From Kocuria carniphila (lineage in GTDB: Bacteria; Actinomycetota; Actinomycetes; Actinomycetales; Micrococcaceae): a DNA stretch of 64,000 nt. Each line of letters begins with the position of its first letter. Positions within the stretch are counted from its first letter, which is position 1. The stretch covers positions 62,001-126,000 of the forward strand of contig NZ_NOIT01000007.1 of NCBI RefSeq assembly GCF_004136555.1, written 5' to 3'. Positions 34,852 to 42,876 of this stretch are shown in pieces. Made by a program: the position numbers and the translations under genes. The notes beneath the pieces were generated by a model. The model had not been told where the DNA came from. It made no database searches and saw only the letters and a list, made by a program, of their open reading frames with translations.

Positions 34852-35364
34852 ATGCGCGTGCACATCGCCACCGACCACGCCGGTCTCGAACTGTCCCAGT
34901 ACTTCATCGAGCAGTTGTCCGCCGCCGGTTACGACATGGTCGATCACGGTCCCGAAGAGTACGACGCCGCGGATGACTACCCCGCCTTCTGCATCCACGC
35001 CGCCCGCGCCGTGAAGGAAGACCGTAATCAGGGTCTGGATTCCCTGGGCATCGTGCTCGGCGGTTCCGGCAACGGCGAGCAGATGGCCGCCAACAAGGTC
35101 GAGGGCATTCGCGCGGCACTGGCCTGGAACCTGGACACCGCCAAGCTCGCCCGCGACCACAACAACGCGCAGGTCGTGGCCATCGGTGGTCGTCAGCACT
35201 CCAAGGAAGAAGCACTCGACATCGTCAAGGCCTTCCTCGCGGAGGAATTCACCGGTGAAGACCGTCACGAACGCCGCATCGCTCAGCTGGGCGAATACGA
35301 GACCACCGGTGACATCAAGGGCAAGCTCGACCAGGTCACCGCCCGCCCCGTCGCCCAGAACTGA
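34852..35364 (+). CDS. rpiB: Ribose-5-phosphate isomerase B
   Basis: 170 residues. Interconverts ribose-5-phosphate and ribulose-5-phosphate in the pentose phosphate pathway. HIATDHAGLEL at the N-terminus and GIVLGGSGNGEQMAANK are family signatures. Like the M. tuberculosis enzyme, the active-site loop has no Cys and uses Ser/Glu instead. CCAGGAG lies eleven bases before the ATG. The nei2 start follows two bases after the stop. Confidence 0.92.
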   Translation: MRVHIATDHAGLELSQYFIEQLSAAGYDMVDHGPEEYDAADDYPAFCIHAARAVKEDRNQGLDSLGIVLGGSGNGEQMAANKVEGIRAALAWNLDTAKLARDHNNAQVVAIGGRQHSKEEALDIVKAFLAEEFTGEDRHERRIAQLGEYETTGDIKGKLDQVTARPVAQN

Positions 35365-35366
35365 CC

Positions 35367-36290
35367 GTGCCCGAAGGTCATTCCATTCATCGACTGGCTC
35401 GCCAGCTCGACGACGTTTTCGCGGGACAGTCCCTGCGTGTCTCCAGCCCGCAGGGACGTTTCGCGCAGGGCGCGGCACAGCTCGACGGCCGTGTCCTCAC
35501 GGGTTCCCGGGCGCACGGCAAGCACCTCTTCATGAGTTTTGCCGCGCCGTCCGACGCCGCCGACCTTCTCATTCTGCGCTCGCACCTCGGCATTTACGGC
35601 GCGTGGAGTTTCGCCGGCGACGAGACGTTTCAAGCGGCGTCGTCGATCGGTGCGCCCCGCAAGGTGGGGGAGCAGGAAGCCAGGTCCTCGGCCGAGACAT
35701 CCGTCCAGTACGACGACGCCGGGCTGGTCGTTCCCGACGCCCCCGTCGGTGCCGTGCGCGCCCGGTTGGTGGGGAAACACGGGTGGGCCGATCTGCGCGG
35801 TCCTGCACTGTGCACCGTGGAAACTCCCGAGGAAGCCGCGGTCGCGGAGGCCAAGTTGGGTCCGGACCCGCTCGACCCCGAGGCGGACCCCGAGCCGTTC
35901 ATCGCCAAGGCGGGGAAGAGCAAACGTCCCATCGCCGTGTTGCTCATGGAGCAGAACGTGGTGGCAGGGATCGGCAACATCTTTCGCGCGGAGTCTCTGT
36001 TCCGCCGCGGGGTTGATCCGTTCCTTCCGGGTGCCTCCCTGAGCCGCGAAGACCTCCTGGGATTGTGGGATGAAAATGTTGCCCTCATGAACATCGGTGC
36101 GCGAGTGGGTCGCATCATCACCACCGACCCCGTGGACCGCCCCGGCATCTCCGAGGCCGAAGCCTGGCCCCACCACGGCAATTACGTGTACCACCGTCAC
36201 GGCCAACCGTGCCTGCACTGCGGCACCACGATTCTGCGGCAGGACCTCAACGGCCGCGCCCTTTACTGGTGCCCGGAGTGCCAGAAGTAG
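35367..36290 (+). CDS. nei2: Fpg/Nei-family DNA glycosylase (Nei2, endonuclease VIII type)
   Basis: 307 residues from GTG 35367. MPEGHSIHRLAR supplies the catalytic Pro1-Glu2, and PEGH rather than PELP marks the actinobacterial Nei2 branch. MEQNVVAGIGNIFRAE is the helix-two-turn-helix, and CLHC with CPEC forms the C-terminal zinc finger. It removes oxidised pyrimidines and cuts the abasic site. It is probably co-transcribed with rpiB. The insert RKVGEQEARSSAETS near residue 100 is variable in the family. Confidence 0.9.
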   Translation: MPEGHSIHRLARQLDDVFAGQSLRVSSPQGRFAQGAAQLDGRVLTGSRAHGKHLFMSFAAPSDAADLLILRSHLGIYGAWSFAGDETFQAASSIGAPRKVGEQEARSSAETSVQYDDAGLVVPDAPVGAVRARLVGKHGWADLRGPALCTVETPEEAAVAEAKLGPDPLDPEADPEPFIAKAGKSKRPIAVLLMEQNVVAGIGNIFRAESLFRRGVDPFLPGASLSREDLLGLWDENVALMNIGARVGRIITTDPVDRPGISEAEAWPHHGNYVYHRHGQPCLHCGTTILRQDLNGRALYWCPECQK

Positions 36291-36367
36291 CGGATTCCCC
36301 GCATTCTGAGCGCCGACCGGCATCCTTTGTGTGGCGCTAGGGTCATCCTGAGCACCCCGAAAGTACT

Positions 36368-36463
36368 GGCTCCGCCTCTGGTGCGCCGGTAGAACTCTCC
36401 TGTGCACCCTGGAAGGTCGGGCTCCGCCTCCGGCGCGCCGGTAGAACCTTCCTGTGCACCTCA
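36368..36463. repeat. 52-bp-period direct repeat
   Basis: Copies at 36368-36411 and 36420-36463 share GGCTCCGCCTC and GCGCCGGTAGAAC, then TCCTGTGCACC. They differ at a few positions and carry the GTGCACC word of the interspersed family. Confidence 0.8.
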
Positions 36464-36469
36464 GGCGCC

Positions 36470-36522
36470 GTTAGAACCTTTCTCGGGCCCGCCGAGGGTT
36501 CTAACAACCCCTCACGTGTGCG
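36470..36522. repeat. Inverted-repeat element, family copy 3
   Basis: GTTAGAACC at 36470 and GGTTCTAAC around 36497-36505 form the arms, with CTCGGGCCCGCCGAG-like pairing between them. ACCCCTCACGTGTGC follows. The copy at 37002-37055 has the same layout. Confidence 0.7.
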
Positions 36523-36720
36523 CCGTGGTCCGAGTGCCACCTCAGAAGAGGAGTTTGGTTGGAGATGGGCCGCCCGATGTGGCGAGGTCCGGGGCAGGCG
36601 TCAGGCGAAGACGGCCAGGGGTGGTTTTTCGTGGGGCGCCCTAGCCCATGGCACCCGGTGACATTTGGGGCAGAGGATCGCGGCAAAACCCGCCCTCCAG
36701 GTGTTTGCCTCTACCCCTAA

Positions 36721-36810
36721 TGTTCTGGCCCGCAGAACTCTGCCTCAGAATGTTCTGGCCCGCAGAACTCTGCCTCAGAATGTTCTGGCCCGCAGAACTC
36801 TGCCTCAGAT
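36721..36810. repeat. Three 30-bp tandem repeats with internal dyad
   Basis: Units at 36721, 36751 and 36781 are identical except for the last base of the third. Each begins TGTTCTGGCCCGCAGAAC, in which GTTCT and AGAAC can pair, and ends CTCTGCCTCAGAA. Confidence 0.95.
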
Positions 36811-37001
36811 ATTGGCAGCTCGAGACGTAGGGGTGAGGGATACGCACTCGGAGGCCCCAACACGCGGTCTTGCGCGTGAATCACCTCGGCACCCCGACAC
36901 TTCGCCCCCTCGACCGCCGACGACGCTGTCTCACGTTGGTTTCGGCGGGTCGCCGCACGTTCTGTGGGCCGGTAAAACCCGCGTGTGCACCTAGTGTTTC
37001 G

Positions 37002-37055
37002 TTGGAACCCTTTCTGGTCCCGCCAAGGGTTCTAACGACCCCTCACGCGTGCCCT
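37002..37055. repeat. Inverted-repeat element, family copy 4
   Basis: GTTGGAACCCTT and AAGGGTTCTAAC form the arms, followed by GACCCCTCACGCGTGCC. It closely matches the copy at 36470 and, over its arms, the elements at 15445 and 15962. Confidence 0.7.
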
Positions 37056-37161
37056 GCGGTTCTAACGGCGCTTCATGTGCGGTGGCGAGAGTGCCCTTCC
37101 ACGGCGGGGTTTTGTAGGCCAAAGGTGGGTGGCGCAGAGAGCAGAGACTGTTGCGGGAACG

Positions 37162-37200
37162 CACAGCGGCCCTGCACTGAATCAGTGCGGGGCCGCTGTG
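37162..37200 (-). terminator. Terminator of tRNA-Gly
   Basis: CACAGCGGCCCTGCACTGA (37162-37180) pairs with 37182-37200 with one G-U. It lies eight bases beyond the 3' end of tRNA-Gly on the minus strand. Confidence 0.8.
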
Positions 37201-37208
37201 GATATCTG

Positions 37209-37279
37209 AGGGGGTGACGGGAATCGAACCCGCGTAGCCAGTTTGGAAGACTGGGGCTCTACCATTGAGCTACACCCCC
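37209..37279 (-). tRNA. tRNA-Gly (anticodon TCC)
   Basis: The minus strand reads GGGGGTG at the 5' end, GCTC/GAGC D-arm, CAGTCTTCCAAACTGG anticodon arm (TCC), GCGGGTTCGATTCCCGT T-arm and CACCCCC, discriminator T. The CCA is not encoded, unlike in the tRNA-Arg of this window. Confidence 0.95.
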
Positions 37280-37460
37280 GGGGACACCGAAAGATTACAC
37301 GAGGCGTTCGGTGCTCGCCAATTGAGAGTCAATTCAGCGGCAGCACAGGCGGAATTTCAGCTCAGCGGCATATGGCACGCTAGACTTGCACGATGTTGGT
37401 GTGTCCAAGGTCTTTTCTATGCCCGCGGACGGACATCAATGCACGGATATACACCGACAA

Positions 37461-37533
37461 CGGGGTGTAGCGCAGTGGCTAGCGCGCCTGCTTTGGGAGC
37501 AGGAGATCGCAGGTTCGAGTCCTGTCACCCCGA
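37461..37533 (+). tRNA. tRNA-Pro (anticodon TGG)
   Basis: CGGGGTG acceptor, GCGC/GCGC D-arm, CCTGCTTTGGGAGCAGG anticodon arm (TGG), GCAGGTTCGAGTCCTGT T-arm, CACCCCG, discriminator A. The CCA is not encoded. A hairpin with GAGCGC (37539-37544) and GCGCTC (37570-37575) follows and may end the transcript ahead of tig. Confidence 0.95.
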
Positions 37534-37642
37534 CGTCTGAGCGCCAACCCGCCATCAAATGGCAGGGGAGCGCTCGTTGACCGACCGGGCCAAACCTGGC
37601 CCGTGAGAACTGTTCATCCACGACCCCAGGAGTACAACGGAA

Positions 37643-38989
37643 GTGAAGAGCGCCGTCGAGAAACTCAACCCCACCGAGGCGAAGATCACCGTTGAGATCC
37701 CTTACGCCGATCTCAAGCCGTTTGTCGCAGAGACGTACAAGCAGCTGGCCGATCAGATTCAGATCCCCGGATTCCGCAAGGGTAAGGTCCCCTCGAAGCT
37801 CATCGACCAGCGCGTTGGCTTCGACTTCGTGATCGAGAACGCCCTGAACGAGGGCCTCAATGACTTCTACCAGCAGGCACTCGCCGAGAACGAGCTGACC
37901 CCGCTGTCCCAGCCGCAGGTTGAGGTCCTGGCCAAGCCGGAGTCCGACAACCGCGAAGCTGACACCAAGGTCGAGATCAACGTGGCCATCCGCCCCGAGA
38001 TCGAGCTGCCCGACTACAAGGGCCTCAAGGTCGAGGTCGAGGCCCGTGAGGCAACGACCGAGGACGAGCAGAAGGCACTGGACGAGCTGCGTGCCCGTTT
38101 CGGCACCCTCAAGTCCGTGGACCGCCCCGCTGCCGAGGGTGACCACGTGACCCTGGACCTGCAGGCTCTGGTCGACGGCGAAGAGGTAGACGCCGCCAAC
38201 GACCTGTCCTACGAGGTGGGCTCCGGAACCATGCTCGAGGGCATGGACGAGGCCGTCACCGGTCTCTCCGCAGACGAGGACGCCACCTTCGAGACCAAGT
38301 TGGCCGGCGGCGAGCACTCCGGTGCAGACGCCACCGTCAAGGTGAAGGTCACCGCCGTCAAGGAGCGCGAGCTGCCCGAGGCCGACGACGAGTTCGCTCA
38401 GTTGGCTTCCGAGTTCGACACCATTGACGAGCTCAAGGAAGACCTCAAGAAGCAGGCTTCCGAGTCCGCCGTGGTCGAACAGGGCATCGAGGCCCGTGAC
38501 AAGGTCCTGGACAAGCTCGTTGAGCTCATCGAGGTCCCGGTTCCCGAAAAGGTCATCGAGGACCAACTGTCACAGCACTTCGATTCGCCGGAGGCCCAGG
38601 CTTCCGCCGAGCCCGATCACGACACCGAAGAGCACCGCGCCGAGGTTCGCGCGAACGCCGAGACCGCTTTCCGCAACGAGATCATCCTCGATGCCGTGGC
38701 CGAGGCCGAAGAGGTCGGCGTGGAGCAGTCCGAGCTGATCGACTACATCATCAACATGTCCCAGCAGTACGGCATGGATCCCAACCAGTTCGCTCAGATG
38801 CTGGACGGTTCCGGCCAGGCCGGCATGATGGTGGGCGAGGTTCGCCGCCGTAAGGCTCTCGCCAAGGTTCTCGAGTACGCGACGGTCACCGACTCCAAGG
38901 GCAACGAGGTGGACCTGTCCGCTTTCGTCGGCTCCGACGACGAGGACGAGGCTGCCACCGAAGAAGCAGTCGAGACCGAAGCCAAGTAA
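37643..38989 (+). CDS. tig: Trigger factor
   Basis: 448 residues from GTG 37643 with CAGGAG upstream. Ribosome-associated chaperone and prolyl isomerase. The ribosome-binding signature is GFRKGKVP (about 43-50). The FKBP-like domain spans about 150-240, and the C-terminal chaperone arms follow. The last 20 residues are very acidic ([18 protein letters not shown]). It leads a tig-clpP1-clpP2-clpX protein-quality block. Confidence 0.95.
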   Translation: MKSAVEKLNPTEAKITVEIPYADLKPFVAETYKQLADQIQIPGFRKGKVPSKLIDQRVGFDFVIENALNEGLNDFYQQALAENELTPLSQPQVEVLAKPESDNREADTKVEINVAIRPEIELPDYKGLKVEVEAREATTEDEQKALDELRARFGTLKSVDRPAAEGDHVTLDLQALVDGEEVDAANDLSYEVGSGTMLEGMDEAVTGLSADEDATFETKLAGGEHSGADATVKVKVTAVKERELPEADDEFAQLASEFDTIDELKEDLKKQASESAVVEQGIEARDKVLDKLVELIEVPVPEKVIEDQLSQHFDSPEAQASAEPDHDTEEHRAEVRANAETAFRNEIILDAVAEAEEVGVEQSELIDYIINMSQQYGMDPNQFAQMLDGSGQAGMMVGEVRRRKALAKVLEYATVTDSKGNEVDLSAFVGSDDEDEAATEEAVETEAK

Positions 38990-39031
38990 GCATCCATGAG
39001 CCCGCTATTCGCGGGCACACAGTGGCTCAGA

Positions 39032-39078
39032 ACGACGCCGCAGGGGGCCTTCCACGCGAAGGTTGCCTGCGGCGTCGT
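39032..39078 (+). terminator. Terminator after tig
   Basis: ACGACGCCGCAGG (39032-39044) pairs with 39066-39078, and CCTTC/GAAGG forms an inner stem. The right arm contains the 12-mer GCGGCGTCGTCG. Confidence 0.85.
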
Positions 39079-39228
39079 CGTGCGTCGTGGACCATGCGCC
39101 AGCAGCGAACAATGGGCCTGAGCCCGCGAAACGGCGCGGGTACGGCACTACGCTGCTGAGACAGAAAGTGTTCATGGGTTGCTGTGCGCCCGGCGCGCGC
39201 AACCCCGCCCAGAAGAAAGAGGCATTCC

Positions 39229-39882
39229 ATGACCTCCACTCCCATCCAGCCGTACGGTGCCGCACCGGTCACTCCGCGCATGGAGGACGGGGCGCCCAAC
39301 GGCCAGGACGATTACGTCTACAACCGTTTGCTCAAGGAACGCATCATCTGGCTCGGTTCCGAGGTGCGTGACACCAACGCCAACCTGATCTGCTCGCAGA
39401 TGCTGTTGCTCTCCGCGGAGGATCCCGAGGCGGACATCTTCCTGTACATCAACTCCCCGGGTGGCTCCGTAACTGCGGGCATGGCCATTTACGACACCAT
39501 GCAGTTGATCCCCAATGACGTAGTCACCGTGGCCACCGGCCTGGCAGCCTCCATGGGCCAGTTCCTGCTGTCCTCCGGCACCAAGGGCAAGCGCTACGCG
39601 ACCCCGAACGCCCGCATCCTCATGCACCAGCCCTCCGGCGGCATGGGCGGCACCGCATCCGACATCCGCGTGCAGGCCGAGCTCATCCTGTCCATGAAGA
39701 AGCGCCTGGCGGAGTTGACCGCAGAGCAGACCGGCCAGGACCTCGAGACCATCCTTCGCGACAACGACCGCGACAACTGGTTCGACGCCGAGCGCGCCCT
39801 GGAATACGGATTCTTCGACCACATCGCGCAGTCCGCCGGCAACGTGACCGGTGGCGGCGGAACCATGCGGGAATCCAAGTAA
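39229..39882 (+). CDS. clpP1: ATP-dependent Clp protease proteolytic subunit 1
   Basis: 217 residues from ATG 39229. Serine peptidase: [14 protein letters not shown], catalytic Ser108 in GLAASMGQ and His133 in ILMHQP. A propeptide of about 20 residues is predicted. In Actinobacteria ClpP1 and ClpP2 assemble as a mixed tetradecamer of two different heptamers. clpP2 starts 47 bases downstream. Confidence 0.95.
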   Translation: MTSTPIQPYGAAPVTPRMEDGAPNGQDDYVYNRLLKERIIWLGSEVRDTNANLICSQMLLLSAEDPEADIFLYINSPGGSVTAGMAIYDTMQLIPNDVVTVATGLAASMGQFLLSSGTKGKRYATPNARILMHQPSGGMGGTASDIRVQAELILSMKKRLAELTAEQTGQDLETILRDNDRDNWFDAERALEYGFFDHIAQSAGNVTGGGGTMRESK

Positions 39883-39929
39883 CCAGCCGTAGCTGTCACG
39901 AACCACTTCAAGAATTTCAGGACGGACCA

Positions 39930-40589
39930 ATGAATTTGCCTCACGCCACTGCACCGCAGTTGCCCACCAGCCGCTACGTGATTCCGGATTTCGAAGAGCG
40001 CACGCCTTACGGCTACCGCCGTCAGAACCCGTACACCAAGCTGTTCGAAGACCGCATCATCTTCCTGGGTGTTCAAGTGGACGACACTTCCGCTGACGAC
40101 ATCATGTCGCAGCTGCTGGTGCTCGAGTCCCAGGACCCGGATCGCGACATCACCATGTACATCAACTCCCCGGGCGGATCGTTCACGGCTATGACGGCCA
40201 TTTACGACACCATGCAGTACATCCGCCCCGAGATCCAGACCGTGTGCCTGGGCCAGGCCGCGTCCGCAGCCTCCGTGCTGCTGGCCGGTGGCACCCCGGG
40301 TAAGCGGCTGGCACTGCCCAACGCTCGCGTGCTGATCCACCAGCCCGCGATGGAGGGTCAGGGCGGCGGTCAGGCTTCGGACATCGAGATCCAGGCCAAC
40401 GAGATCATGCGCATGCGTACCTGGTTGGAAGAGACCATGGCGCTGCACACCAACAAGTCCGCCGAGGAGATCAATCGCGACATCGAGCGCGACAAGATTC
40501 TCACCGCTAAGGATGCGCTGGAGTACGGCATCATTGACCAGGTCTTGGAATCTCGTAAGATCAACAAGCCTGTCACCGTCACCCAGTAA
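39930..40589 (+). CDS. clpP2: ATP-dependent Clp protease proteolytic subunit 2
   Basis: 219 residues. Catalytic Ser112 in CLGQAASAA and His137 in VLIHQP. ClpP2 is the partner ring of ClpP1 and provides the docking surface for ClpX/ClpC. A hairpin with AGCGGCGTCGC arms follows the stop, so clpX may be partly separate. Confidence 0.95.
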   Translation: MNLPHATAPQLPTSRYVIPDFEERTPYGYRRQNPYTKLFEDRIIFLGVQVDDTSADDIMSQLLVLESQDPDRDITMYINSPGGSFTAMTAIYDTMQYIRPEIQTVCLGQAASAASVLLAGGTPGKRLALPNARVLIHQPAMEGQGGGQASDIEIQANEIMRMRTWLEETMALHTNKSAEEINRDIERDKILTAKDALEYGIIDQVLESRKINKPVTVTQ

Positions 40590-40602
40590 GACGAGTAGGC
40601 TG

Positions 40603-40640
40603 AGCGGCGTCGCGGGAGAGTTTTTTCCGGCGACGCCGCT
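40603..40640 (+). terminator. Terminator or attenuator between clpP2 and clpX
   Basis: AGCGGCGTCGC (40603-40613) pairs with GCGACGCCGCT (40630-40640); the loop contains TTTTTT. Confidence 0.7.
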
Positions 40641-40736
40641 GCGCGTCACGTACCGGTGTCGAGCTTTGGTGCACCTTCCGCCCTCGCCTAAAGTGGTGCC
40701 GAGGGCAAACGTCTAGATGAACTGTGAGGATTGGCT

Positions 40737-42032
40737 ATGGCGCGCATCGGAGAGAGCGTTGACCTGCTCAAATGCTCCTTCTGCGGTAAGAGCCAGAAGC
40801 AGGTGCGCAAGCTCATTGCCGGGCCCCGCGTGTACATCTGCGACGAGTGCATCGAGCTGTGCAACGAAATCATCGAAGAAGAGCTCACCGAGGTCGAAGA
40901 AACCGACCAGGTGGAACTTCCGCGCCCGCAGCAGATCCACGATCACTTGCAGGAGTACGTGATCGGTCAGGACACCGCGAAGCGCGCGTTGTCGGTGGCC
41001 GTGTACAACCATTACAAGCGCATTCGCGCAGGGGTCTCCGGGCAGACCCTCTCGATTGCTGGTTCTGACGGCAACGAAGAAGACATCGAAGTGGCCAAGT
41101 CCAATATTTTGTTGGTGGGTCCCACCGGATCCGGCAAGACCTATCTGGCACAGTCTTTGGCTCGTAAGCTGGATGTACCGTTCGCCGTGGCCGATGCCAC
41201 TTCCCTCACCGAGGCCGGATACGTAGGTGAAGACGTTGAAAATATTCTCCTCAAACTTATTCAAGCTGCCGATTTCGATATCAAGAAAGCGGAGCAAGGG
41301 ATTATTTACATCGACGAGATCGACAAGATTTCGCGTAAATCTGAGAACCCCTCGATCACGCGGGACGTATCGGGTGAAGGGGTCCAGCAAGCGCTCCTGA
41401 AGATCCTCGAAGGGACCGTGGCATCGGTTCCCCCGCAGGGCGGGCGCAAGCACCCCCAGCAGGAGTTCTTGCACATCGACACCACCAATGTGCTGTTCAT
41501 CGTGGCCGGTGCCTTTGCCGGGCTCGACGAGATCGTTCAGCAGCGCACGGGCAAGAAGGGCATCGGCTTCGGTGCCGCTATCCGCGACACCTCCGATGTC
41601 GATCTCACCGGTCAGGTGCGCCCGGAGGACCTGCTGAAGTTCGGTCTGATCCCCGAGTTCATCGGCCGCCTCCCGGTCGTGACCACACTGTCCAAACTGT
41701 CGGTTTCGGACATGGTCCGGATCCTTACCGAGCCCAAGAATGCCTTGGTCAAGCAGTACCGCAAGCTCTTCCAGCTCGACGGCGTGGAACTCACCTTCGA
41801 TCCGCAGGCCCTGGAAGCCATTGCCGAACTGGCGATCGAGCGGGGCACGGGCGCCCGCGGTCTGCGCGCCATCCTGGAAGACATCCTCATGCCGGTCATG
41901 TTCGACCTGCCCAGCCGTGACGACGTCGCGGCGGTACTGGTCACCGCGGATTCCGTGGCGAAACTGAGCGACCCCGAGGTCTTTACGCACGAGATGATCG
42001 AAGCGGAGCGGCGTCGTCATAAGTCCGCGTGA
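40737..42032 (+). CDS. clpX: ATP-dependent Clp protease ATP-binding subunit ClpX
   Basis: 431 residues from ATG 40737 with GAGGA six bases upstream. The N-terminal zinc-binding domain has Cys13, Cys16, Cys35 and Cys38. Walker A GPTGSGKT lies at 128-135 and Walker B is [10 protein letters not shown]. ClpX unfolds substrates and feeds ClpP1P2. Codons around 41220-41340 are unusually AT-rich (GTTGAAAATATTCTC, AAACTTATTCAAGCT) for this genome. Confidence 0.96.
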   Translation: MARIGESVDLLKCSFCGKSQKQVRKLIAGPRVYICDECIELCNEIIEEELTEVEETDQVELPRPQQIHDHLQEYVIGQDTAKRALSVAVYNHYKRIRAGVSGQTLSIAGSDGNEEDIEVAKSNILLVGPTGSGKTYLAQSLARKLDVPFAVADATSLTEAGYVGEDVENILLKLIQAADFDIKKAEQGIIYIDEIDKISRKSENPSITRDVSGEGVQQALLKILEGTVASVPPQGGRKHPQQEFLHIDTTNVLFIVAGAFAGLDEIVQQRTGKKGIGFGAAIRDTSDVDLTGQVRPEDLLKFGLIPEFIGRLPVVTTLSKLSVSDMVRILTEPKNALVKQYRKLFQLDGVELTFDPQALEAIAELAIERGTGARGLRAILEDILMPVMFDLPSRDDVAAVLVTADSVAKLSDPEVFTHEMIEAERRRHKSA

Positions 42033-42083
42033 CGCGTGAGCACCCCCTGAAAGCAACGCACCCGTCTGTCGAAAGGTAACCGT

Positions 42084-42686
42084 ATGTCTGAGAAGCAGCA
42101 CGTCGATTTCTGGTTCGATCCGTTGTGCCCGTGGGCCTGGATGACCTCCCGCTGGATGGAAGAGGTCACCAAGATCCGCGACGTTGAGGTGAACTGGCGC
42201 ATTATCTCGCTGGGTATTCTCAACGAGAACAACCCGGACAATCACCACCAGGGCCACATCGAGTCCATGTGGATGGTGCGCGTGATCGAGGCGGCGGCGC
42301 AGAAGCACGGTGACGAATACTACAAGAAGCTCTACGACGCCATGGGCACCCGCCGTCACCCGGGCGGCATGGAGGACGAGCTGGAGATCATCCAGGAGTC
42401 CCTCGCGGAGGTCGGCCTGCCCGCTGAGCTGGCCGACGCCAAGGACTCCGAGGATTACGACGCCGCGATCCGCGCCTCAACCGAGGCCGCCCAGGCCGTG
42501 GCCGGCCAAGACATCGGCACCCCGTGCATCGCAGTGAACGGAGTGGGCTTCTTCGGCCCCGTGTTCACCCCGGCACCCAAGGGTGAGGAAGCCGGTAAGG
42601 TCTGGGACGGTGCACTCGCACTGGCCTCGTACCCCGGTTTCTACGAGATCAAGCGCGGCCGCGAGAAGGGCCCGGACTTCAGCTGA
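42084..42686 (+). CDS. DsbA-family oxidoreductase, Rv2466c-like, with monothiol CPWA site
   Basis: 200 residues, no signal peptide, so cytoplasmic. DFWFDPLCPWAWMTSRW aligns with M. tuberculosis Rv2466c (a mycothiol-dependent reductase), whose site is CPWC. Here Cys15 is kept and the second Cys is Ala18. The helical insert (GMEDELEIIQESLAEVGLP) and cis-Pro loop (IGTPCIAV) are present, the latter with another Cys. It probably works through mixed disulphides with mycothiol. Monothiol members are also common in Streptomyces, as far as I recall. GAAAGG lies six bases before the ATG. Confidence 0.85.
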   Translation: MSEKQHVDFWFDPLCPWAWMTSRWMEEVTKIRDVEVNWRIISLGILNENNPDNHHQGHIESMWMVRVIEAAAQKHGDEYYKKLYDAMGTRRHPGGMEDELEIIQESLAEVGLPAELADAKDSEDYDAAIRASTEAAQAVAGQDIGTPCIAVNGVGFFGPVFTPAPKGEEAGKVWDGALALASYPGFYEIKRGREKGPDFS

Positions 42687-42740
42687 GTCAGCTCGGTCGC
42701 TGAGAGGGCTCCAGCTGATGCGCGGACCTCGGACATTCCA

Positions 42741-42785
42741 GTCCGCAAAAGTGCACCTAGCAGGTCCAGAACTGCACTTTCACGG
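42741..42785. repeat. Imperfect inverted repeat after the DsbA-like gene
   Basis: GTCCGCAAAAGTGCA (42741-42755) can pair with TGCACTTTCACGGAC (42773 onward) except for a symmetric CA/CA internal loop. It lies between the gene and the stronger terminator at 42821. Confidence 0.65.
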
Positions 42786-42820
42786 ACCAGGATGTTGGCC
42801 TCATATCCCATAGCTGATTA

Positions 42821-42862
42821 GACAACGGCGGGTGCTCCCCTAGGGGAGCACCCGCCGTTGTC
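42821..42862. terminator. Perfect palindromic bidirectional terminator before valS
   Basis: 42821-42840 is the exact complement of 42843-42862, with TA at the centre. It separates the convergent DsbA-like and valS genes. Confidence 0.9.
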
Positions 42863-42876
42863 ATATAACCGTGCGG

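Larger units (their letters stand above)
36291..37161. other. Repeat-rich intergenic patch 2
   Basis: About 870 bp with no credible gene. It holds a 52-bp direct repeat (36368-36463), three 30-bp tandem repeats (36721-36810) and at least three copies of an interspersed inverted-repeat family (around 36388, 36448-36522 and 36967-37055). Confidence 0.8.

Noticed and set aside
36344-36994. Short open frames in intergenic patch 2
   Set aside because: They consist of the tandem repeats read through, overlap on both strands, and lack ribosome sites.
37209-37533. Genomic island bounded by tRNA-Gly and tRNA-Pro
   Set aside because: The tRNAs are divergent and 181 bp apart with no integrase or mobile genes; flanking genes are housekeeping.
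41220-41340. Foreign segment within clpX
   Set aside because: The stretch is AT-richer than its surroundings, but it encodes highly conserved ClpX residues and is short, so transfer cannot be supported.
42821-42862. Attachment site or phage-integration scar
   Set aside because: It is a perfect palindrome between convergent genes with no duplicated flanks and no integrase, so a terminator is the simpler reading.
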